From Mixophyes australis (lineage: Eukaryota; Chordata; Amphibia; Anura; Limnodynastidae), in the NCBI GenBank assembly GCA_036250195.1, contig JAVHZZ010000004.1, positions 143,845,729-143,909,728 of the forward strand: 64,000 nt of DNA, read 5' to 3'. Below are positions 38,101-50,100 of this stretch, piece after piece; positions within the stretch are counted from its first letter, which is position 1, and each line of letters begins with the position of its first letter. The translations under genes were made by a program, and so were the position numbers. The notes under the pieces are model-generated. The model was not told the origin of the DNA. It searched no databases and saw only the letters and a program-made list of their open reading frames with translations.

Positions 38101-41100
38101 ATACGTAGATGATCTGTTGCTAGCAGGTATGGAGAGACGCATCACCTGTGTAACGCATCTGTTGAAACAAAAATTCAGATTAAAAGATCTATACGCTGCA
38201 AATAAATTGTTAGGCATGAAGAATGTGCAAAATCTGAGAACTGGGACTGATTTAGTTAATCAACTCGCCAAATATGGAATGTTTGATGCAAAGGCAGTGA
38301 GCAATCCCATGGATAAAAGCTTAAAAATAACAAACCAATGTCACTAACAAGCAGCGAGAAGATGGAGGAGATGAAACAAGTCCCTTACCAAAGCGCTGTT
38401 GGAAGCTTAATGTATGCAAGTATTGGGACTTGCCCCGACTTGCTGTGTGAGTCAATTTGCAATCAACCCTGGGAAACAACACAGGATCGCTGTCAAAAGA
38501 ATTCTAAGATACCTGAAAGGTACAAGTTCCTTAAAATTCGGATTAACAAAGTCCAAAAATTGAACTTTAGAGACCTTCTGTGATGCCGATTGGGGATCAG
38601 ATGAGGATGACCGTCGTTCCTACACAGGGTAACTGTTTGTCTTGGCAGCTGGGCAAGCAATAAAGCAACCCAGTGTTGACCTATCCACCACTGAGATTCC
38701 TTTTACAGACACCCAAAATGTTCTGCCAATAAAGAGAAGGGGCCACTCACTGATGCATTACTACAGCCAGCAACCCTCCAACTGCTAAGATGTAAGACGT
38801 GTAATATAGTAAAAAACATTGCACTACCTATACACCATACCTCCTGTTCCTGACCAAGGGCCATAAAAGGGATGGGCTAACAAAAACTGGGCAGAGTTTT
38901 GCCCTAAAGTGGGCACTTCTGGGCTAAACCAGGGTTAGCGTATCAGGGCAAATTTCTGGAAAAGAACACACACCGTAGAAAAAAATTTCTTTATTCTAAT
39001 TAAAGACACACACACACACACGATCTGATCTTGCTGATACTGGTCTAGACGGGCAGCACTAGAGCTGGTTTGGCTTTTTTGGGAAAGTGTGCTCGTTTTT
39101 TAAAAAGATATATACATTTTTTAGGGTTTACGACCTGTAGTGTATGATACACTTTAAGCATATGTTATTGAAATATACGCAATTTGTGTACTAGGCAGAG
39201 TCGCACGTATTTTAAGTGACTCTGCATACTAAGTAAATTACGTAATTTTAACGGATGTAATTTATGCCTATGCTTTTGGAGCAAGTTACACCCGACTCTG
39301 CATGAGTGCTGTTTGCAAGGCAGCATATGGTATGACAAAGCAGAAAGTAGCAGCTTATTGTATTAAGGAGGAAGACACCGTTTTTGCAAAGCTGCATTAA
39401 GAAAAGTTATTCCCACAGCTATTTGGTTCTGCCACCTTGACAAAACACCCATATAGAGTTTTATTTGGGTCAGAGTGATAATGGTAAATGCTTTAATTGA
39501 AATACATCCATCTCGGATCTCACACCTTTAAATTTAAAAAACGATCCACATGTAAATAACCACAGATTATTTGAGTCTATAGTTGAATGCTTCTGCATCT
39601 CAGTTATAATTTACTCCAGTGATTGGATCAGGGCCGGCGGAACACGAAAAATGCAGTAAACGCTCTGACCGGGGATTAGTATAAGCACAGAGGTATGGGC
39701 GAACTGTGGGTGCGCTGGCCCTGGATTTGATGTATATAATACTCTGTTTCATGGAGTGTGAATTATGGATGTGTGGATGCGTGTCTTTCATCCATAGATT
39801 TGTTCTGTATTATATTATTCTCCAAAGTATTAGAACATAATGTATAAATAAAATAAATAAAATAACCACAGATATTAATAAATGAAATCAAAACAGTCAA
39901 CAAGATGTTATCCACAGCTAATCATTGTAGCTTCCTGGCTACATGGCATGCAGATTGTGGTGCTGTATGACTGATAGCTGAGGTACGATACTCTTACATT
40001 ATGTTTGTGCTGGTTGTTATTGTTTTATAGGATGAGCGTTGCAGTCATATTTTCCAAATGAAGAATATTTCCTTCTGTGGCTGTCATCCACGCAACAGCT
40101 GGTAAGAAATAATATCTATATTTATGGTGTTACAGTATAATAATATATGACCGGGCATCAGGGGCTCTTATTTAGGCCACTAGGGTTATGTAACTAGACA
40201 CATGACTTAGAAAGGTGATAATAGTCAGCTTGGTGAGTTTGTTCTCCACAAAATGTAAGCTACGGGCAGACAAATAGAGACCTCAGTTCCCATTGGTAAC
40301 CAGGATAAACTTTTAGAACAGGACGTGAGAGGTCTTCACCTAAGCCGCCTTTAACATAGAGACAGATATTCTCACAGGTACTCGGATACCCTCAGGACTT
40401 GAACTCAAAGTAGTAAAATTGTATCTCAGGAACCATGTAGTGGTGGTGTATGCACACCTGCGGTATACAGAGGATAACCAGTACCGATGCAAATGGTCGA
40501 GGGCAGGCAGCAGACAGGGATACCAAGGTCAAGCCAGAAGGTCAAGGTGGGCAGCGAGCAAGAAGGGTCCAAAACAAAGCCAAGGGTTGAGATGGGCAGC
40601 AGAGTATCCAGGAACAAGCAGGGTCAGGCAAAAGGCAAACCATCAGACTAGCATGGAGGCTAAGCCTTCTCTACCATTTAAAGTACAATTGGCAAATCCT
40701 AGGGACTGCTCAGAACGAGCCTCTCAACTGCGATTAGTGGCCAGAAGAAGTGTCACAGCTGATAGACAACCAGTTGTGACACACACAGAGCGGCAGCCAG
40801 TGAGAAAACGTCCCAGCTGCCTACTAACAGCCTGGACAGTAGACTAATTAGAACTGGAAAGAATTATCTACATTCTATTGCCTCTCATTGGTACCACTTA
40901 GCAATTTTCTCTGTGATTAAGGACTTACTTTCTGCCACCTGTCTCACTCTATCTGTTCTATATGGTTTCTCCACTTAAGAAGTAATTCATGCATTATCAT
41001 CTCTTATCTGCATATTATATAACGTGTGCGGTTCATTTTTTTCCTGTAGTTATTTTGGCTTCATCACGAAACACCCTGTCCTGAATCGGTTTGCCTGCCA

Positions 41101-44100
41101 TGTCTTTGTTTCCCAGGACTCAATGCGACGTGTTGCCGAGTGTGTGGGGTGAGTTTGGCACCAACACAGACAGAGTAGAGAGATAATGAAGATGAAGTTC
41201 TATTACTTACACATATGAATCCATTCTAAGTATAAGGAGTATTGCACTTCAGTTATGGATTACATCAGAGGAGACATCATAACATAAAAAGATAATTTGC
41301 ACTGTATATGTAATGCCTAATGTCCAGAATCATCCACTTTATAGATCTGAAGGATGTTTGCCTGATTTTATAGTAGTGGAAATTAGCAATCTATGGGAGA
41401 AGTGTTAGTTCACTATTATTAAGAAAAGTTTATTTTTTTTAAATCAAATACTTTTATTGTTTTTTCAGAAATAGAAAATAGTAACTTTAGTTTTTGCTGC
41501 TATCTTGACAATCTACTATTACTACAATCAATAAACTTTGCTTCATAGACAAAATGGTCGCTGCAGACATGAGAAGGAACTTGCGGCTCTTGGTCATCCT
41601 CTGTTTACTCCCCATAATCATCATTGGGGATAAAATTACATAGCAGGATAGAGCTGTTTCTTTGCTTAGGAAATTGCACTCACCCCAAGCTTACAACATT
41701 ATGAGTTTTCTTATATTGTATTATACTGGTAAAAACTATTTTTATGACAGAAATATTTTTGGCCTAAAAAGTCAATGCAGGGCTGTTACAACCTATTAAC
41801 AGGTAAATTATTATATATGGCTACATGCACTGCATGCAGTCTATCCACATCAGTCAGCACCTGGATATTTTCTAATGTCATGTTTGCAAACGGATTGCCC
41901 GACATTTCCTACTTTCTAAGGGTCATTTATGAACAGCAAAACCTGAAGACTCGCTATGTTCTTATATGAGGAAAAGTGCGCCTGCTTACCAACAAGTGTG
42001 TGTCAAGGTGCACGTGTATTTCAGAGTCTTTGCATGCTCTGGCTCATGGTTTGTGAGTACTTTACACATTACAGTGGGTACAAACTGTAAAAGTGTCATA
42101 TTGTAGTTCAACCTAGTACCTACTATAGGACTGCCCCATTTATTCATTGTAACCCTTCAGTTTCTCTCCTAAAATATTGCTAGGTTTAGGCCCATATATC
42201 TTTAATTAATCATAAGAGTGGGTTAACATGCTGTTATTTACATGTGCCACTTTTGTGTGCTTGATGATTATTTTGTATGGGTTAAAGTGTGCCTAGAAAT
42301 GCACTTTCTCACAGAAGTACGACTGCAAGCTGCAATCCCACTACTAGTATAAGGACAAGATATGATCTCTGTGAGGTCAATCCTTTTACAGGGTAAAAAA
42401 GACTGTTCATCATCCCACAAATCAGGCAGTGTCCGTGTAAATCTCATTAATCTCATAATGACATCCCATCAAATGAAATCTCATACCTGTGCCTAATACA
42501 CGCTTAGCAAGTAACACCCTTCATCCATCAAACCATTCCCATTGGCCAGTGCCAACTTTTGCGACACTGCAGATGCTGTTATCTTGAAAATCCCATAAAA
42601 CTAGCACACGTGTTTGCGTGAAGCTGAGCACATGATGTCGCAAAAGCACTGCACTGCAGTTTTACCCTTCATGGTTCATAATTGCTCCTTTATGAAAGTA
42701 TATCTGATGATTAGATGCTGGATAGTATTTTAACCCTATTAGGCTGGGTAAACAGTACAGAATTTTCCGACGAATGTGTTATCTACTATGATTTTACCAA
42801 TGACTGATCAGCATGCCATGAGTACACAGTATACATGTCTTAAAGATTTGCCATCAGATCTGTACTCTGTAACTGTCATAATCGCTGGCTGAAAAGATAA
42901 TTTCTCTAAAACCCTATGGAGATCCTGATTGTGAGTGCATACACACTGCAGGATTGGAAGGATGTTGTTCAATAGCTGAATGAGATTTATCGTTCTGCTG
43001 AACAATAAAAACAAACGATGGTCGGTGCATTGGAACGTTAATCGCTCATCGTTGCAGTATACACACTAGTGCAATATCGGGCTGAATGGTTGATTGACCC
43101 GATAGTTGGCTGAAAACACTGTAGTGTGAACCCAGCCTTATAGACTGTGGTAAAGTAAACACAGCAAACATGATCATCATCAACATATTCTTATATAGCG
43201 CCAGCAAATTCCGTAGTGCTTTACAATTGGGGACAAACACAGTAATAAACAATATTGGGTAAAACAGAAAAATAGGTAACAGTGCTCTGCTCGCAAGCTT
43301 ACAATCTATAGGTCAATGGGAGCCAGATACATGAGGTTAAATCTACATACTGCATATTGGTCCAGCCAATTTGCAAAGGTAAAAAGTGATTTATATGTTA
43401 TGTGATCATGTCACACAGCAATGTTCGTCAGAGGGTTGTTGTCTTGTATGATTTCTGTAAAGGTTGATAATAGGGTAACCTAGTGAGGTTAAGAGGGTGG
43501 TTAAGAAATATTATAAGCTTGTCTGAAGAGGTGGGTTTTCAGAGAATGTTTGAAAGTTTGTAGACTAGAGGAAAGTCTTGTGGTGCGAGGGAGGGAATTC
43601 CATAACGTGGGTGCATCCCGAAAATAGTCCTAAAAATGGGAATGGGAGGCTGTAATGAGAGTGGATGAGAGACGCAGATCTTGTGTATAATCGAGTTGTC
43701 GAGTTGGGAGATATTTTGAGACAAGTGAGATATGTGGTGGTGCAATTTTCTTGATGGCTTTGTATGTTAGTAAAAGAATTTTATATTGGATTCTGTAAAA
43801 ATCAGGCAATCAATGTAGAGACTGACAGTGGTTCAGCAGAGGAAGAACAATTTTCAAGAAAAATCAGTCTGACCGCTGCGTGTAAAATAGATCGTAAGGG
43901 TTTGAGTCTGTTTATGGGGAAAACAAGTAAGGAGGGAATTCTAATAGTCAATGCAGGAGATGATGAGTGCATGAATTAAAGTTTTTTGCAGTGTCTTGTG
44001 TGAGATGTGCGTATTCTGGAAATGTTTTTTAGATGTATGTAACATGATGTAAATATAGAATTGATGTGGGGAACAAAGGTTAGTTGCGAGTCAAGTATCC

Positions 44101-47100
44101 CATGGGTGGGATTTATGGTCATGTTGTAAACAGAAATACAAATGTCAGGTTTGGGGACAAAGACCCTGTTCATGGGTGGGAATATTATTAACTCTGTTTT
44201 TGAAAAATTGAGTTTGAGTTGGCGAGAGGACATCCAGGATGAAATGGCAGAAAGACAGTCAGTAACGCGGAACAACACAGATGGTGAGAGATCAGGAGAG
44301 GATAGATAAATTTGGGTATTATTCACATAATGATGATACTGAAATCCAAAAGGAGTGCATTAGTTTTCCACGTGGTATAGATAAAGAACAGCAGAGGACC
44401 TAGGACTGAGCCGTGTGGTACTCCAACTGATAAAGGAAGCAGAGCAGAGGTGGATCCAGAGACATTAACACTGAAAGAGCAATTAGATAGGTAGGATGAG
44501 AACCAGGATAGGACAGTGTCTTGAAGACCTAGGGATTGTAGTGTTTGTATGAGTAGACAGTGGTCAACAGTGTTGAATGCAGCAGAGAGATCCAAGAGAA
44601 TTAGAAGAGAGTAATGGCCTTTGTTTTTAGCAGTGATGAAATCATTGACAACCTTAGTCAACGCAGTCTCTGTCGAGTGTTGAGAGCGAAAGCCTCACTG
44701 AAAAGGATCCAATAGGTTGTTTGCAGAAAGGAAGCGTGTGAGGTGAGTGTAGACAAGTCTCTCTAGAAGCTTGGAGGGGCACGGGAGCTGAGAGATGGGA
44801 CGGAATTTGAGAGAGAGTTTGGGTCAGAATTTAGTTTTTTCAGAATAGGAGTAATCATTGCATGTTTGTATAATGGAGGGAAGATACCAGAAGAGAAAGA
44901 AAGATTAAAGATTTTAGTTAAAGGTGGAATGAGCACAGGAGACCTACAGATTTGTGAGGGTATAGGATCAAGAGGACAGTAGGAAGGTAAGAAGGTGTCA
45001 CTCACCGGACCGTGAGTGCCTCTTCCCGGACATTTAGGAACCGTGGCCGTCCACCATCCTGAGGGTCTGCGCATGCGCAGCCCTTTTCTATACTTCAGTG
45101 TATACCCCTTTAACTCAATTGGCAGATCAGGCAACACTCCCTATATTAAGCACCTGTGGTCAACACCACGTTGCCTGATCTTGGAGTCTCATTCCCCATG
45201 AGTCTCTGAAGGTGTTCCTGTATTCCTCGTGTATTCAGCGCTGCTGATTCCTGTGGTTTCCAAACCACTTCTATCCATGTGGTTTCCAAACCACTTCTAC
45301 TACTGTGGTTCCCATACCACTTCTACCATCAACTGTATCATCGTGACTGTTTGCTGATTCCTATCCGCTGCCTCCGTGCACTACAGTCTTCTAAACCACT
45401 TCAACGTTATTTTATTTCAATGTGACTGTTTGCTCATTGCTATCCGCTGCCTCCGTGCACTCCAGCTTTTACTTCACTCACCTGCTTCTAATCAAGTCTG
45501 TTTGCTGATTCCTATCCGCTGCCTCCGTGCACTACAGTCTCCTGCTGGTAACTCGCCTGTGTTCATCATCGTGACTGCCAGCTGATTACTATCCACTGCC
45601 TCCGTGCACTACAGTCTCCTGCTTGCAACTCGCCTGTGTTCATCATCGTGACTGCCAGCTGATTCCTATCCGCTGCCCTGTGCACTGCAGACTTACCTCA
45701 TCTCTGTTGTATCTTCCTCGAGACTGCCGCTTGCATTACTATCTGCTACACTTCATGATCAAAAGCTCCTGGCCTGCGCTGCACTCCTGTGTCCCATCGC
45801 TGTTGGTTCCTGTGGTTGCTACTGGTTACCTCCGTGTGCCGCTGAGTCCTGCTGCTGTGGTCAGCGCTATCGTCCATCTCCTGCTGATCCGCTCTCCACG
45901 CCTTCACGTGTTCCACTGGTCTCTACCCTCCTGACAGCATTGGATTTGTATTTCATCTACTACCCTCTGCTGGATCATCTCCATTCTCCTGGGTCCCTTC
46001 TGAGTCCAGTTCCACGTGTTGCTGACTCCTGGGGATTCGTGTCCCTGTTGGTCTACTCACCTGTGCTCTGCACCTGCTAGACCGCTGCCTCACCTATCCA
46101 GGGACTTCCTATCCAGTCGGCCCCCAGCCGCTCAGGTACCGCTGCATTCCCATCTGACTGCTACTGCTGAACCACGGTATGCATACTTCTCATTGACTGT
46201 GCTGTGTATTGCATATCTTGCTGGACTGTGTTTGGTTCTCTCTGGAGTCTGCTATCCGCTGAGTCTATTGCTATCATTGACTGTGTTATCATTGTGCTGG
46301 ACTACTTCAAGAGACTTTCTAGATTGCAGACCTGCTCAGTCATTTATATACATATATATCTATATTGTGCATATTACTGTGGATCGTGTATAAGGTGCCT
46401 GTGTATATCCTGTGTTGCAGTCTTCCCTTGTGCACCTCCTCACATATATATTCAGTGGTACAACTTGCTGATGTCAGACCACTGATCCCTGTTTCCGGTA
46501 TCACCTGTTCCATTATCCTCTCACATAGCAGTGGTACAACTTGCTACCGCAGACCACTGACTACCCGGATACCTCCACTTGGATTCCATTCCTTCACTCA
46601 GACAGCGGTACAACTTGCTACCCGCAGACCGCTGACCCTCATCACCTCCTTGTTTCTGTTGGACATTCCTCCTCACTATAGCAGTGGTACAACTTGCTAT
46701 CGCAGACCACTGACTACCTTCACGTGCCTTGTCCATACAGTTCCTTGTGTATTATTACCTCATTATTACCAGTGTTGCTAGTCATAGACTTTCCTGAGCA
46801 TCTCATCGGCCATCATTTCCTGTTCCGTGATCACCCAGCTACCAGAGTACGCTATTACCATCTACATTGCTCTGGTAAGCCTACCATCTGGTGATCCCTG
46901 GGTAAAGACTCCTAGTGCCAGTGACAGTAAGATCAGGCCATGACAGACCCAGATGCGGAACCTACCGCCAAAGAGATGCTGCAACATCTGGTTAGCCGTG
47001 TGGAGCAACAGGATGCCCGCCAACAGCTGTTACTTCAGTGTTATCAGTCATTAACCTCCCAAGGAACATCTGGACAGACTGTGACAGCTACTACTGAAGC

Positions 47101-50100
47101 TCCTGTGCTCTCCTCCGTTTCCCCATTGCCATCCCAGGTGTCTACAGCTTCCACGCTTCACCTGCCTACTCCGTCAAAGTACGATGGAGACCCCAAAACT
47201 TGTAGGGGTTTCCTTAACCAATGTTCAGTCCATTTTGAGCTCCAACCTCAAAATTTTTCTACCCATCGTTCCAGAGTGGCCTATCTTATCTCTTTGTTTT
47301 CAGGACAAGCCCTGGCTTGGGCCTCCCCTCTGTGGGAGAGGAACGATCCAATATTACAAGATAGTGCCAAATTCATTTCTACATTCCGAAGTGTGTTCAA
47401 TGAACCAGGTCGTGTGACCTCCGCTGCTTCCAGCATCCTCCGTCTGCGACAAGGATCTCATACTGTAGGCCAGTACGTCATTCAATTTAGGATCTTAGCC
47501 TCTGAACTTCAGTGGAACACTGAAGCCCTAGTTGCCGCCTTCTGGCAGGGGCTTTCCGATAAAATTAAAGATGCACTGACTACTCAAGAGCTTCCTTCGT
47601 CACTTGAAGATTTGATCTCTTTATGCCATCGTGTTGATATGAGATTTCGCGAAAGAGAGGCTGAGAAAACGACTTCTGCTAAAGCACCTCTTCGCTCTAA
47701 CCCTCAATTTCGTCCAGTGTCACCCGCTGTGATTCCCATGGAGATAGGACGTTCCAAGTTATCTTCTGAGGAGAGGAAACGAAGAGTCAAGAATAGACTC
47801 TGTATCTATTGTGCTGATTCCACTCATGTCCTCAGCTCCTGCCCTAAGAGATCGGGAAATGCCAGGCCCTAACTAGTTCTGGAGAGGTGAAGTTAGGGTC
47901 CCTGGAGTCCTCTCCATCGTCTATGAAATCTAAAGTCTGCGCTTTTGATGTGACTATTTCCTTTGCTACCAAAACCTTTGAGTCACAGGCATTGATTGAT
48001 TCCGGAGCAGCAGGAAATTTTATTTCCAAATCGTTAGTAAATCAATGGTCTCTACCAGTGATTACCTTAAAAACTCCCATTACTGTGACGGCTATCGATG
48101 GATCACGTCTCATCAACGGTCTCATCACCCAGAGTACGTCTCCAGTAACCCTTCAGATTGGTGCTCTGCATCATGAAGAGATATCGGTTTTAATTCTTCC
48201 TGTTACGACAAGTCCGATTGTCCTAGGCCTTCCATGGCTTCAGTGTCACTCTCCCCAGATTGACTGGCGCACCCCTCAAGTCACGTCTTGGGGGTCTGAA
48301 TGTCACCATCATTGCCTTTCCCAAGTCATTCCTCTCAAGGTACAGCAAGCTTCCATCTCAGCTATTTCACCGGGACTCCCTCCTCAATATGCTTCATTTA
48401 CCGATGTTTTTGATAAAGCTCAGTCTGAACGTCTTCCTCCTCATCGTTCTTGGGATTGTCCGATTGACCTTCTTCCTGGCAAGACTCCTCCCAGGGGCCG
48501 GGTCTATCCACTCTCGTTACCTGAAACTCAAGCTACATCTGAATATATACGGGAGAACCTCCAGCGTGGGTTCATTCGACCTTCCACCTCGCCCGCTGGA
48601 GCTGGGTTCTTCTTTGTCAAAAAGAAGGATGGATCATTACGCCCTTGTATAGATTTTCGTGGACTCAATGCCATTACTATCAAGAATCGGTATCCCATTC
48701 CGTTGATCACTGAGCTATTTGACCGCATCAAGGGAGCCCGTATTTTTACTAAGTTGGATCTTCGTGGTGCCTACAATTTAATCAGAATCCGTTCCGGTGA
48801 CGAATGGAAGACAGCGTTTAACACCAGAGACGGGCATTACGAATATCTGGTAATGCCTTTCGGGCTATGTAATGCCCCCGCTGTTTTTCAGGGCTTCATC
48901 AATGAGATTTTTCGGGATTTATTATATGTATGTGTCGTCGTCTATCTGGACGACATATTGATTTTTTCACAGGACCTGCCTTCTCACCACCAACATGTGG
49001 CAGAAGTCCTCTCCAGGCTACGGAAAAATTCATTGTTCTGTAAATTAGAAAAATGTTCATTCGAATTACCCCAGATTCCATTCTTGGGGTATATAGTTTC
49101 CGGAGTTGGCCTGAAGATGGATCCTGACAAAGTAAATGCTGTACTACATTGGCCCCAGCCAACTACTCTTCGTGCGATCCAGCGTTTTTTAGGTTTTGCC
49201 AATTACTATAGACGCTTCATTCAAGACTTTTCTTCCATTGCATCTCCTATTGTGGCCCTGACTCGAAAAGGGGCTAACCCTAAGCAATGGTCAACTGAGG
49301 CTATTCAAGCCTTTCAAACATTAAAAGAGTCCTTCTCTTCGGCTCCAATCCTTCGACAGCCTGATGTGACACTCCCCTTCTTCCTAGAAGTAGATGCCTC
49401 TAATGTGGGCTTAGGAGCTATTCTCTCCCAACGCTCGGAACAGCAAAAATTCCACCCTTGTGCCTTCTATTCTCGGGGTCTCCTACCCGCAGAGAAGAAT
49501 TATACCATCGGGGACAAGGAATTACTGGCTATCAAAGCCGCATTAGAGGAATGGAGATACTTGTTGGAGGGAGCTCGCCATCCGGTGACGATCTTCACGG
49601 ATCATAAGAACTTGTCATATCTCCAGTCTGCCCAATGCTTGAACCCTCGTCAAGCAAGATGGTCTCTTTTCTTTTCCCGTTTTGAATTAATAATTACCTT
49701 CAAACCAGCGGTCAAGAACAAAAAAGCTGATGCCTTATCTAGAGCCTTTGTTACGTCCTCTGATATAGAAGAGGTTTCCAACCATACCATTCTAGACCCC
49801 AAATGTATCTCACTGGCTGCTTCATCCACCAGAACGCTACCATTTGGGAAGACCCTTGTGCCTCCTATACTAAGGAGGAAAATCCTTTCGTGGTTCCATG
49901 CCTCTCGTTTTTCTGGACACGCCGGTGAACACAAGACTTTTGAGATCCTCTCTCGAAGTTACTGGTGGCCTTCAATGAGGAGAGACGTCAAAGAGTTCAT
50001 TGCTTCCTGTGAATTATGTTCGCAATTCAAATCCTCCCGCAGAACTCCAGCAGGGTTGCTGCGACCACTACCCATTCCGTCCAAACCATGGACCCATATT

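Larger units (their letters stand above)
44996..46926 (+). repeat. chromovirus 5' LTR (1931 bp)
   Basis: Starts TGTCACTCACCGG and ends GTGACA. A TATA-like box (tatatta, 45142) lies about 31 bases before a plausible RNA start at about 45173. It carries two 77-bp tandem units (about 45500-45665) and four copies of a palindromic motif (46453-46713). The small ORFs inside are not conserved genes and are shared with the 3' LTR. Confidence 0.95.

Noticed and set aside
45016..46894. Several ORFs of 60-138 codons repeated in both LTRs
   Set aside because: They duplicate only because the LTRs do, overlap one another in different frames and resemble no family. A conserved LTR-encoded protein is not supported.
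47887..47889. GTG as start codon of pol
   Set aside because: Eukaryotic retroelements rarely start there; the frame is open back to 47848 and a slippery heptamer explains access.
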